Positions 24,101 to 34,517 of a stretch of DNA of 64,000 nt are shown piece after piece. Below the pieces are notes generated by a model that saw only the letters and a list, made by a program, of their open reading frames with translations, was not told the origin of the DNA and made no database searches. The translations under genes and the position numbers were made by a program. Source of the DNA: Gordius sp. MW1 (taxonomy: Eukaryota > Nematomorpha > Gordioida > Gordea > Gordiidae). Within the stretch, counting starts at the first letter, position 1. The number at the start of each line of letters is the position of its first letter. The DNA is taken from NCBI GenBank assembly GCA_964036665.1, contig OZ038526.1, positions 7,068,001-7,132,000 on the forward strand, read 5' to 3'.

Positions 24101-25667
24101 TATTAATATTAATGCCATATTTTAGCAGCTTTTCGTGCTTGGCCGTCTGTGACCACCGGTTTTATAGAATATATACATTAATATTTCTTATATAAATATC
24201 TATATACTGCTCAATCAAACAATTTCCCTCAAAAAATCGAAAAAGTATTCAATTACTAATCTCGACTATAATTGTATAAGCTGAAACCAAATATAGAGAC
24301 ACAGATGGCATAAATAACTTTTTTTTTCAATTAATGAGATGAGCAATTATAATTTTTATAAGGTTGGTGGTAGGCCTTAAGCAAACCCACAAAGCTGAAA
24401 TAATATTTTAAGAGATAAAAAATTCTGATTTTAGTAAACACTAATAAGTTATCTTGTTGGTTAAAAACTCGGCATTATTGACTTTGAGGTTTAGAGTATT
24501 AATAAATTCAACTATTTCGGAAAACCTGTTTTATTTACATCACTTAAATATTATGGTTATAAACGCGTGATCATTAAGGTCACCATAATTCCCCATATTT
24601 TATTAAAAGTCAAATTAGAATTTTATCCTAATGTGTTAATAGAAATATAGCTTGAATTCCTAAATAATTTATATTTTTGTTTAAATAGAGATACCAAAAA
24701 ATTGCAAATTCCAATTTGATTTAACTAGAGGTGAAAATATCAGTAAAAAGATCTCATTAAACTGGATTTTCATTCCAAAACGTCGTTATGTCTATTAAAT
24801 TTTGTCTTGTTAACGATTTGTATACAAATGTATGTTATATAAGTTTAAATACATCGTTCCTAGGCTATGTGAAATAATCGTCATTTAAAGAAATTACAAA
24901 TAATATGTTTGATCGCTAAAAATACTGAGTTGCCCTATTCAATGAAATCTTGAAATTTTGAGAATTGCAAGATATGAAGTCCTTCTACTTTTTCCTCTCT
25001 GCAATCAACAATGGCCTAACCATTTTTTAGCACCACTTGCACTTCTCTCATAAACATAATAGATATATAATTAAAAAGAGAAATTTAATAGACAGCGAAC
25101 TAATTGTAATTGTCTGGTTAGGAACCTAGGCTTTCTTTGGTTATAATAAGGCCCCGTTTCATACAACGTTTGGATGAATTTAATATTTTTTAAATAATAA
25201 TTAATTAAGTCAAAATCAGTATGTGAAAAGCCTTAATGCAAGTTATTTTAATCCTATTATTATATTTTCTAATTATTAATGTTGGTTTATTGATTATAAC
25301 AAGCTAAAGGAAATATAAAAAAAGACGATTAAGCCTTACTAGTAAATAGGTATTAAACATTAACACGTATTAAATATTATATCCTATACTTTTGTGAACA
25401 TTAATAATTAATAAATAATCTGTCAGTAGCGCAACAGAAAATATTTAAAAGGGCTGTACCACACCTGTATTAATCATAAACCTTTGTGAAAACAATACAA
25501 GAGATTGTGGAGCTTAAACCATTCTCTTTGTATCTTAGCAACATAAATGCTTACGAACCCGCTCTAACATGAAAATAAATTAATGATCATCTCTATCAAG
25601 GTTATTTAACAGGGTAAAAAAAATAGTTCGCTATTAAAAGTTTTGACCGCTAGCAGCCATGCGTTGA
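21161..25667. other. Intergenic region upstream of the GPCR gene
   Basis: About 4.5 kb of AT-rich sequence. Near 22215 a short block TATTATGCGCTTTCGGGATT resembles the right end of the element at 17500-19023. Predicted frames are short and without recognisable homology. The promoter of the receptor gene presumably lies at the right edge, but I see no clear signal. Confidence 0.5.
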
Positions 25668-27497
25668 ATGTCGGTGCAAGCAGTTCCTTTAAATTATTAC
25701 GACGAAAAATGGTGGTGTTACGCCGTCGTTTTGCCAATTTTGGCGATTTTGGGGATTGTCGGAAATATGTTATACTATGGTTGCACGTTAAAGATGAAGA
25801 TGCGCGACAAAATTAACATCTTTATTTATGTGAGAAGCCTGTCTTTGGCAGATCTCTGCATTTGTTTGACATTTCTACCAGTGTCATACTGGTGGTGGAA
25901 TTCCCGGCTTTATTCCGACTTTTATTCTTCCGTAAATCATGATGTATCGATTCAATACCAGTTATCCACACCAATGACTCCTAATAGCCTTTCCCACATT
26001 CAGGGTAATATTTCAGGCGAGGAAATAAATGTTTCCATGACAAGCTTGAAAACAATGCCTCAGTCAAATATATTTGACGCATTAAACATTTCAGAAAAAA
26101 CGCCTAAAAGATATTATGGTTTAAAAAGGCCATTCAGAAACCACTTTAAAGGAATTTCCTATGAATGTATTAGCTCCGGAAACATATCTCAATCAAGCCA
26201 GATTTACTGTAATGACCCAACCAAAAATATGCTATTTAGAGTCCTTAATGTTTTACAACCTTTTTTCATTTACATTAGCAATACTCTAAGGGTATCAATG
26301 TCGATTGACAGACTTTTGGCCTTAGCCTGGCCATTTATCTATCAAAACGTTTCCAAAAATCATTATCCAAAATTTGTAATAACTTGTATTATTTTATTTG
26401 CAATATTACTTACTATTCCAGCAGATTTTTTAATTATGTACAATGTATGTGGAAACCATGTGCTACAGGAACAAGAAAACACAACAACCTTACCTAACTT
26501 AACTCTGTATAAAGTTTCTAAACATAATGAAACTATTTATAGTTTGCGTTTTAACTGGATCAGCATTTACTCATTGGTAAATGTGTCAACATCAGTCATT
26601 GTAGCTGGATATCAAATTTATACGAAAATAATTTTAATTATATTTTACATCATGCCAATGATTGTTTCAACGGTAGCTAATATAAGCGTGATTTATGTGT
26701 TAAGAAAAAAACACACTAAACGCCAAATTACATTCCCATCATCCATTACCAAGGGAAATAGCATAAAACCTGAAGACACTATGACAACAGACAAAAGTAA
26801 AGGTCAAATTCTGCAAGAAATTGATGTTATACAAGAAGCAGACACCCATGAAAGTTTAGTAATTAATAAAAATGGAACAAAAGGGAATATAGGATGGAGT
26901 AAATGTCGTGACACAATTTTCAGTGTCAACAAGATATCAGTTATAGTAGCAATTATCCCCGAACCTAAATTAGACTCAAGTCCCAACATCTTACCCAAAA
27001 AAACTTTCAAACTACGCTGGTACAAAAAAATATGGCGACCATTTAAAGAGCTCAAAATTGGAGATTTGGATGCCATTAATAATCTTAATAAATATAGGAT
27101 GAAAACGAGAAGAAACATTAAATCATGCGATTTAAAGATAATCTTACTTATGGTTGGTCTTACGAGTGAGTTTTTTGTTTGCATGATGCCCCTAATCATA
27201 TCGGTCTTTAGAGGAAATTCTTTACCTACCGTAATAGAAATTATTAGACTACCTAATATTTACACGTGTAAGCCGTCCCAAACTAAGGCAGTTCAGTTAA
27301 ATATGTCAAATTCAGCATATAACATATATGATAGAAATAATCAAATATTTAACCCCGTATTTTATATTATATGGTATGCTAATCACGCTTTGAGTGTATT
27401 TGTCAAATTTTATCTTGACCCAGGTATACATACAATATTAACACAAGTGTTACAGCGCTATTTACGTAAAATAAAAAGCTCATTTAAATTCCATTAA
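25668..27497 (+). CDS. Rhodopsin-family GPCR, single exon, long first extracellular loop
   Basis: A 609-aa seven-transmembrane receptor, probably at the plasma membrane and G-protein-coupled; the ligand is unknown. TM1 (about 17-40) carries the conserved GN pair (Gly32-Asn33). TM2 contains SLSLADL with Asp62. TM3 ends in SIDRLLALAWPF, where Ile-Asp-Arg (213-215) stands for DRY. TM4, TM5 (YTKIILIIFYIMPMIVST), TM6 (IILLMVGLTSEFFVCMMPL) and TM7 (FYIIWYANHALSVFVKFYLD, in the NPxxY position) follow. The loop between TM2 and TM3 is about 105 residues, with N-glycosylation sequons at Asn114, 121, 140 and 172; the third intracellular loop is about 120 residues. An upstream ATG is closed by a stop two codons later, so 25668 is the first usable start. 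AATAAA lies at 27661-27666. It fits peptide-receptor-like class A, but subfamily is not clear. Confidence 0.85.
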   Translation: MSVQAVPLNYYDEKWWCYAVVLPILAILGIVGNMLYYGCTLKMKMRDKINIFIYVRSLSLADLCICLTFLPVSYWWWNSRLYSDFYSSVNHDVSIQYQLSTPMTPNSLSHIQGNISGEEINVSMTSLKTMPQSNIFDALNISEKTPKRYYGLKRPFRNHFKGISYECISSGNISQSSQIYCNDPTKNMLFRVLNVLQPFFIYISNTLRVSMSIDRLLALAWPFIYQNVSKNHYPKFVITCIILFAILLTIPADFLIMYNVCGNHVLQEQENTTTLPNLTLYKVSKHNETIYSLRFNWISIYSLVNVSTSVIVAGYQIYTKIILIIFYIMPMIVSTVANISVIYVLRKKHTKRQITFPSSITKGNSIKPEDTMTTDKSKGQILQEIDVIQEADTHESLVINKNGTKGNIGWSKCRDTIFSVNKISVIVAIIPEPKLDSSPNILPKKTFKLRWYKKIWRPFKELKIGDLDAINNLNKYRMKTRRNIKSCDLKIILLMVGLTSEFFVCMMPLIISVFRGNSLPTVIEIIRLPNIYTCKPSQTKAVQLNMSNSAYNIYDRNNQIFNPVFYIIWYANHALSVFVKFYLDPGIHTILTQVLQRYLRKIKSSFKFH

Positions 27498-27910
27498 TTA
27501 TAATGTAAACCTAATCTTTTATGATTGAATATTACAATTTCGTTCGTCAAGTTAATATCCCTTTACATGCGTGTTTTTATTTTAAAACATTAACGTTGTT
27601 GTCTCCTTTATTTATTGTCTAATAGTATCACATTTTTTGACAAACATATAGACTTATAATAATAAATTGATGTTGCCATTCCAAAAGGTTGGATTTTATA
27701 GTTAAGGCAAAAATTACCTAGAATGCAAAACCCGATTCAACATTTCACCAAAAATTAAAATCTCATATTTATTGAGTATTGTTAAACTTAAAAGTTATAT
27801 AAGATTTTAAAAACTTAAACGATATATAACAGTTACCTAAAACTAGTATTTTAGGAAGTATAGATTTTTGTTAAAATACTTTTTAACTATTATTTTTAAT
27901 AGCGACTTTA
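27498..27910. other. 3' flank of the receptor gene
   Basis: Likely 3' UTR to about 27680, with the AATAAA at 27661, then AT-rich sequence up to a hAT insertion. No other feature is seen. Confidence 0.45.
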
Positions 27911-27918
27911 GTAGTAAG

Positions 27919-29050
27919 TAGAGCTGTTAAAAGTTCCTTTTAAAAAGGAACTTGTAAAGTTCCAGTTCCTTTGCCTAAAATGGAACTAATTCTAGTTCCT
28001 AGTTCCTCATTTTAAAAAGGAACTAGTTCCAGTTCCTTATAAAGTTCCTTTTTTAATTTTTTTTTAAATGTACAAACATCTTTGATTAATTCATAAAACC
28101 AATATATTATATATTACAATTTATAAAAATCATCAGATATTAAATGCTTATTTGATTTTAACAAAATATTATTTTCAAAGTTGTCATCTAAAGACATGTT
28201 CGCTTGTCTCCAAATAAAATTTTGTCCAAGCTAAATAATCTTCCCACAGGGGCACTTGATGGTAATGGCGTATTATATTTAATAAATAGTTTTTTTAAAT
28301 CGGGAAAACTTCTAAAAGACTTAAATTTCGGTTATTAGAAAGCAAAAACTTTCAATTGATTCATTCTTTTCATCATTTTTTAATTCAAAAAAATCCATTT
28401 CTAATAAACTAGGTGCAGCCTGTTGAGATTTAAAAACAAATGATATCCTCTAAAATATTTGCTTTCATGTTCGCAGCGCATTCTTTGCGAATTCAATTCC
28501 AATCTGTTTTAAAAGCAGGATGGAGAATAATCGCCGACAGATTTTCTTTGCTCAAGAGTTATTGATTTTGCATCCTTTTGAATAAGAAGCGTAAAAATAT
28601 TCTCAAATAAAGGCCAGGGTATATTTTCAGGTTTAATTATGGTAATGTCACTCATATCTAAAATCAAAAGATTATATATTTAATATTTATAAACTTACTA
28701 TTACTAGGAATATGATAAAAATTAAAAACCAATTAAAATAAATTTTATATAAATTACCATAAATCTAAAAATTTATTTAACACTACCGTGAATAAAATAC
28801 TAAATAATATTTAAATTATAAATTAATTAAAAAAAATTTAATGCAAATTGAAATTGGCAAAAGGAACTTAAAAGGAACTTGTAAGTAGTTCCTTTTGCGA
28901 TAAATTGAGAAAAAAAGAAACTAATTCCAGTTCCAGTTCCTCATTTTAAATAGGAACTTATTAGTTCCTTTTTTTTAAAAGGAACTAGTTCCACTAGTTC
29001 CAGGAACTAGTGGAACTAGTTCCAAGGAACTAATTCCTTTAACAGCTCTA
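27919..29050 (-). mobile_element. hAT non-autonomous element with GTTCC-rich ends and 8-bp target duplication
   Basis: It begins TAGAGCTGTTAAAAG and ends CCTTTAACAGCTCTA. The flanks are GTAGTAAG at 27911-27918 and 29051-29058, a perfect 8-bp duplication. Both ends carry dense AGTTCC/GGAACT units and GGAACTAGTTCC palindromes over about 120-150 bp. The interior retains a piece of transposase C-terminus but no catalytic core. Confidence 0.93.
28190..28345 (-). pseudogene. hAT C-terminal dimerisation fragment
   Basis: Nearly the same DNA as 6604-6771. The minus strand encodes FGDKR and FSLDKIL followed by the [10 protein letters not shown] block, with small deletions on the N-terminal side that break the frame. 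Non-functional. Confidence 0.7.
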
Positions 29051-29094
29051 GTAGTAAGTACCTAATTTAATCTAAAAGCCTATTAAAATGATAG

Positions 29095-29150
29095 ATAATA
29101 GGTCCGGGCCCGTAAATTATTTACAAAACCCCAGCCCGGATCGTATACAA
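29095..29150. repeat. GGCCCG-rich repeat scrap
   Basis: GGTCCGGGCCCGTAAATT and CCCCAGCCCGGATCG resemble the islands at 8790, 9680 and 30960. Possibly the sub-terminal region of a decayed hAT; no ends can be paired. Confidence 0.4.
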
Positions 29151-29369
29151 AAATTTTTTCAATTGTTATTTTTTTATTAAAATATATAATTAATAGGTAT
29201 ATATAATTACAAATGTTATTAATAATCATGTTAAAATAATTCATATCTTAATTATTATTTACTTAGTCTAAAAAGATTTTTACAGGGTAGGATTGAGTAG
29301 ACTACGTCTATATTTATTTTATAAATAACACTTATGAATTTAAAATGCGTATTAAGATATTGATGAATT

Positions 29370-30823
29370 CAGGGGCGTAGCCAGGATTTTCTCAAGGGGG
29401 TAGAAATTTTCCAATTTTTTAAAAACATTTTTATTTCAATAAATTATTTATAAGGCGGAGCCCCCGAGGAGATGGGGGTCTGGGGACGAAGCCCCCAGCT
29501 ACGCCCGAAGGGCTTATTTTTCTATTTACTAATATAATATTATTAACTAGATGAACCCGGCAAACGTTGTTTTGCCATTTACCCGGGTGTATTAAATTAT
29601 GTTGGAATTTTAGGGCATATATGATGATAAAGCGGTTATTGAAGTAAAAATAAAGTTTGATGTCTATATGTTCTACTTCTATTGTTCTATTTCCGTATAC
29701 AGTGCAAGGCGTACGAATACTCGAAAACTACTGGACCGATTTGCATTTGGCTCGAACAATCTTAAAACATGCTCCGGAGTGTCAGGAATAAACTGTGAAA
29801 TTTTGAGCCAAATCGGATTGGTAGTTTTCCAAAAAAGTTGAGAATCAGGCGCTAAACTGTTCTCGAAAACTACTGGACCGATTTGGCTCAAACAAATCTT
29901 AAAACATGCTCCGGAGTGTCAGGAATAAACTATGAAATTTTGAGCCAAATCGGTCTGGTATTTTTCAAAATTAGTGGCGGCATACACACATAGTTTCATT
30001 TTTATATATAAGACTAGATGAACCCGGCAAACGTTGTTTTGCCATTTATTTTTGCATTTTGCAGTATCACTTTTTAAGTGTTTCTAATGGCTGTAGACTT
30101 ACACTTTATGAATAATTGACTAAAAACATAAAATATTCATAACGCAGTACAGATATAACCCAAATAATTTATGGTAAAGTTTAGCATAAGCCTTAAAGAA
30201 ATGTCACTGATTTTTAAATGTAATTTAAGTTTCTTCTACAAAATAAACGCATAACCATGACATAAAATACTTTGTAGAATCTAATGTTTATATTCCTCTG
30301 GTTCATTCATATGGTAACGGGTCTGACCTGATTTAATATGAAAGAAAATTTATATGCAGCCATAAAACATTTAAGCTTCATATATTATACTGCATAGCAT
30401 ATGACGTCTTTATTAATTGCCAAAACGTATAAAACAAAAAAACGTGACCCTTCGAAAACTACTAGCCCGATTTGACTCAAACAAATCTTAAAACATGCTC
30501 CGGAGTATGGGGAATAAACTCTGAAATTTTGAGCCAAATCGGTCTGGTAGTTATCCAAATTTGGTTTTATTAAGTGCCAAAACGTATAAAACAACGTATA
30601 AAACAAAAAAACGTGACCCCTCGAAAACTACTGAACCGATTTGGCTCGAACAAATCTTAAAACATGCTCCGGAGTATGGGGAATAAACTGTGAAACTTTG
30701 AGCCAAATCGGATTAGTAGTTTTCCAAATTTGGTTTAATTAAGTGCCAAAACGTATAAAACAAATTAATTTTTGGCCAAGGGGGTAAACTATCCGTTTTT
30801 CTACCCCCTTGTCTACGCCCCTG
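29370..30823. mobile_element. hAT-type non-autonomous element, CAGGGGCGTAGCCAGG ends
   Basis: The left end CAGGGGCGTAGCCAGG...AAGGGGGTAGAAA and the right end TTTTCTACCCCCTTGTC...ACGCCCCTG are inverted. The flanks GATGAATT at 29362-29369 and 30824-30831 are identical 8-bp duplications. The interior is built of other repeats: the GTTGTTTTGCC block (29551 on, and a stub at 30014) and at least four copies of a unit with CTTAAAACATGCTCCGGAGT (about 29760, 29888, 30486 and 30655). No coding capacity. Confidence 0.9.
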
Positions 30824-30959
30824 GATGAATTAATGAGAAACGAGGAAAATGTCACTTAATTTTCAATGTTGATTTAATAAACATTAAATGAAACATTATA
30901 AAAACACATTTTTGTTTATGCTTTAGAATACACAAAAACTTCAAATGATTTTGTAACAG

Positions 30960-31115
30960 GCTTCTATAGGCCTTTTAGACCTAGGCCCGCCTCGAGTCTG
31001 CTAGGTTATATTACGGTCCGGCCAGGCCCGGTTTCTTTTAACAAGAGGCCTCTTGCCAGTTTTAGGCCTCTCCATGGGCTGGGTCAGGCCGTGCAGGTGT
31101 CTAAGCGAAATTGCC
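30960..31115. repeat. GGCCC/TAGGCC-rich hAT-like end
   Basis: AGGCCTTTTAGACCTAGGCCC...GGTCCGGCCAGGCCCGG...GGTCAGGCCGTGCAGGTGT has the composition of hAT sub-terminal arrays. Boundaries and target duplication are not identifiable. Confidence 0.45.
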
Positions 31116-31614
31116 CGCAATAAAATATGAAGGAATTATATTAAGGCTATATAAAATTACATGGCGTCTAATGAGTTTGTACAGATTTACTGTAAAAGCT
31201 TAAAATATACGTATTCATTGACTAGAACAAAATTAATTTTTGTTTAAATGATATTAGATAAACTATAAAACGACGATCTTTATAACAATTTGATATTGCT
31301 CATATCCCAAAAAATGTAGCACACATATTTGATTTAAGCTATTGTTTGAAGCTAAGGGCTTTAAAAATAAGTTAGGTTATAATTGCTATTTATTGCGCAT
31401 TAATAAAAAAGCAACCCAATATTTGTTTATCTAAAAACATTACATATTTTTGCCAGTGCTAACAGGGGGTTCAGCTAGTTTAAATACTCAAATGACACGC
31501 TTATTGGGTCGCCATTCCTCATTTTCATTTTTTTAATTATTTAATCATTTTTGTAATTATATAATAATTTAAATAAATTAGGGGAAAAATTAAGATAGGT
31601 TAAAAATTATTTAT

Positions 31615-31765
31615 AAAAGTCGAGACATGTCGAGATTTCTCGTCGACACGAGATCGAGATTTTTCTAGACCGAGACGAGATCGAAATTCTCACAATCGCA
31701 CCCGTGACGAGATTTTGCTTTCAAGAACGGGACGAGATCAAAACACTACCTCTAGGTCCCAAATC
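31615..31765. repeat. CGAGACGAGAT-type repeat array (copy 1)
   Basis: Multiple CGAGA/GACGAGAT units end in ATCAAAACACTACCTCTAGG. A related block lies at 35505-35625 and ends CGCATCACTACCTACAGG. Both look like solo ends of one hAT-like family with a TAGTG terminus. Confidence 0.5.
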
Positions 31766-31939
31766 CTTATTGAGGCTCGGTTTAAATTGCGACCCCCACT
31801 TTTTCCTTTCAAAATAGGGTGAACCTCTCATTTACTCAGTGATATTGGTGTTCTTTAGAAAGCCGATCTTGATTATTTTCTATTCCTTTATTTTAATTAT
31901 ATAATTTATCTGATGATGTCATTGATGTAGCTAGAAGAG

Positions 31940-32035
31940 GGCCAAGAAGGCCGAGAACCTTCCAAAACAAATCGTGGCCCCTCGTCCCCCCCCCTCCCCA
32001 AGGAAAAAATCTTGGCCCTCCAGGCAATTATTTAA
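31940..32035. repeat. GGCCC-rich hAT end remnant
   Basis: GAGGGCCAAGAAGGCCGAG...AAAAAATCTTGGCCCTCC matches the left end of the relic at 11749 in layout, with a C run in the middle. Confidence 0.45.
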
Positions 32036-32050
32036 TTTAAAAATAAGTTA

Positions 32051-34517
32051 GGGGAGACCGGGGCTAGTCGTAGCCCAGGGCTACTATTATTTTTGTAAAT
32101 ATTTTTTAAAATAATAATGATATACAATTAAAATTTAAACCATATTTGTATTTTTCCATAAGGTATAAGTAAAAAAATTTTTGTTTAGAAAAATAAAATT
32201 TTAATAGAGGAAAAACGATTTTTCGGGGCTGTTGGTAGCCTTGACAAAATTTTGTATTTTGCGCATAAAATTTTTTTGCTTGCATATTTTGGACTAATTT
32301 AAGTTTTATATTATAAAGGGATATTTACTCTATAAATATTGCCTAATTTTAAATTTTATATTAGCAATATAATATGATAAATTTTTATTTGTATAAAAAA
32401 TTAGGGGGCGGGGATAGTCGGTGAGGGGCTAGTAGTTGCCATTTTTCATTGCGTAGATAAATGTCAAGATTTAAAAAACAATAGTTTTAATTGCTATGCA
32501 ATTTATGGGCTCGTTTTTTGGTGTCCGTCCGTCCGTCGTATCCTCCCTATCTATTTGCATTGGGTATATTAGGTTATCGCTTTTTTAAATTAATGCATGA
32601 GAAAGAGGTGCCCCACCCCTCATCTCTATCTCCCTCGCTGTGTTATTTTTTAAATTAATGCATAAGAGGTGCCCCACCCCTCATCTCTATCTCCCTCGGT
32701 GTGTTATATATAAGATTTGTTAAATTATCTATTATATAATAAACATAAATAAAAGTTGTTTACTTTTAATTGCTATGCAATTTAACTAGTTATATAATAA
32801 ACATAAATAAAAGTTGTTTACTTTTAATTGCTATGCAGCAATTAATTGCTATGCCATTTATGGGCTCGTTTTTTGGTGTCCGTCCGTCCGTTGCATCCTC
32901 CCTATCTATTTGCATTGGGTATATTAGGTTATCGATTTTTTAAATTAAAGCATAAGAAAGAGGTGCCCCACCCCTCATCTCTATCTCATCGGTGTGTTAT
33001 ATATAAGATTTTTTAAATTAGCTATTATATAATAAACATAAATAAAAGTTGTTTACTTTTAATTGCTATGCAATTTAACTAGTTTTTGGGTTAGAATCCC
33101 GGAGTTTTTTTTGACTCTTGTGATTGTTCTTGTTACTACCATTGCTATTATGACTTTTTGGCCGTCCGCTGGCTCCTGACCGATGGAAAAAATGACCATT
33201 GGCCAAAATGTGAATCGAAATTATTTTTTTCGTTTTTTTGACTATTATGATTGTTCCTGTTCCTACCATTGCTATTATGACTTTTTGGCCCTCCGCTGGC
33301 TGCTGACCAATGGAATAAAATTACCATTGGCCAAAATGTAATTCGAAAATTTTTTTTTTCGTTTTTTTTTTGACTATTATGAATTTATATCCACTTTTAC
33401 CGTGTCCTGGCTGCTGACCAATGGAAAAAAATGACCATTGGCCAAAATGTGATTCGAAAATTTTTTTTTCGTTTTTTTTTACTTTTATGAATTTATATCC
33501 ATTTTTACCGTGTGCTGGCTGCTGACCAATGGAAAAAAATGACCATTGGCCAAAGTGAGCATCAAAATTTTTTTTCCGTTTTTTGGCTATCATTAACTTA
33601 TAGAGTATCTGTTGGTACTGACCAATGGAGAAAAAATGACCATTCGCCAAATTTTTTATTTTTTTAATTAAAAATTGTTCAAATTTAACAAAAAATGTCT
33701 CCCAACAATTCTGCAAATTCTTAACATTGTGATGTTTTATAAAATAATGTTTGTTAGACCCATAATCACTAAAGGCCATAAAAACTAATGTAATACGCAA
33801 CTAGATGCAAACACTAAATCTAACCATAACCCTTGCCTATATTACATTTTGCCTATATTAAATTTTGCCTATAAACGGAAAATTTGTATAAATAATTAAT
33901 TAATCATTAGAACACCCCCCTATAGGCATTCTCGCCCATAAATTGCATAGCAAATATGATACGTTTATACAGAGTATAGATGAGTCGTCCCCCCTTCCCT
34001 TCCCTTCTCCCCCTTACCACGAGGGCCGAAGGCCCGAGTTTTGTTTAATAATAATTTATTTTAGTGTAATTTGGAATATTAATAGACTTTTTAAAGATTT
34101 TTTCCATTGCAGAATTTGTTTTATGGGTGCCTAAATCAAATTGTCTTCAAGACCCTTTTTTATTTGTATTATGTAAAATATAACCATATTCATTTGCATT
34201 CTCGTTTTTTTTTGTAATAAAACAATCCTTTTATTGATTTGAGTTAGCATACACCAATAGAAAGTGAAATCGTAAGGGACAATCTATCCCACGAAAGGAG
34301 CTATAACTTGCCCCGGACATTTTTTAAATTTTTATGATCTTTGTTTTTTTTTAAATTTAATATGTGAGAAAACCATTAATTTTTTCAATCCGAATTTTTT
34401 TTCTATAGTAAAAATAGACCTTAAAATTACGTTCCAACAAAAAAATTAAAAAAATAATCATTGGTTTTTTTTAAAAGTGGTTTAATTTTTTATGGCTATT
34501 TAGGCCCCGGTCTCCCC
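32051..34517. mobile_element. TA-flanked TIR element split by a Helentron-like insertion
   Basis: GGGGAGACCGGGGC (32051-32064) and its exact inverse GCCCCGGTCTCCCC (34504-34517) form a 14-bp perfect inverted repeat, each bordered by TA (32049-32050 and 34518-34519). TA duplication and this size suggest a Tc1/mariner-superfamily non-autonomous element of about 900 bp. Its middle is occupied by the Helentron-like copy at 32488-34038. No transposase is recognisable. Confidence 0.75.
32488..34038 (+). mobile_element. Helentron-like non-autonomous element, copy 2
   Basis: Same architecture as copy 1: TTGCTATGCAATTTATGGGC start, GTCCGTCCGTC tract, B-box-like GGGTTAGAATCCCGG near 33090, core units with CCAATGG...CCATTGG (33130-33660), the conserved 230-bp segment (33660-33840), the inverted CGCCCATAAATTGCATAGCA (about 33935) and the terminal GGGCCGAAGGCCC hairpin. 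The 5' part is duplicated: a second start lies near 32848. Confidence 0.72.

Noticed and set aside
33321-33660. Open frame with repeated SHFGQWSFFSIGQQPGHGK units
   Set aside because: Same cause: core units read through. Spacing of units is not a constant multiple of three, so the frame is not maintained between copies.
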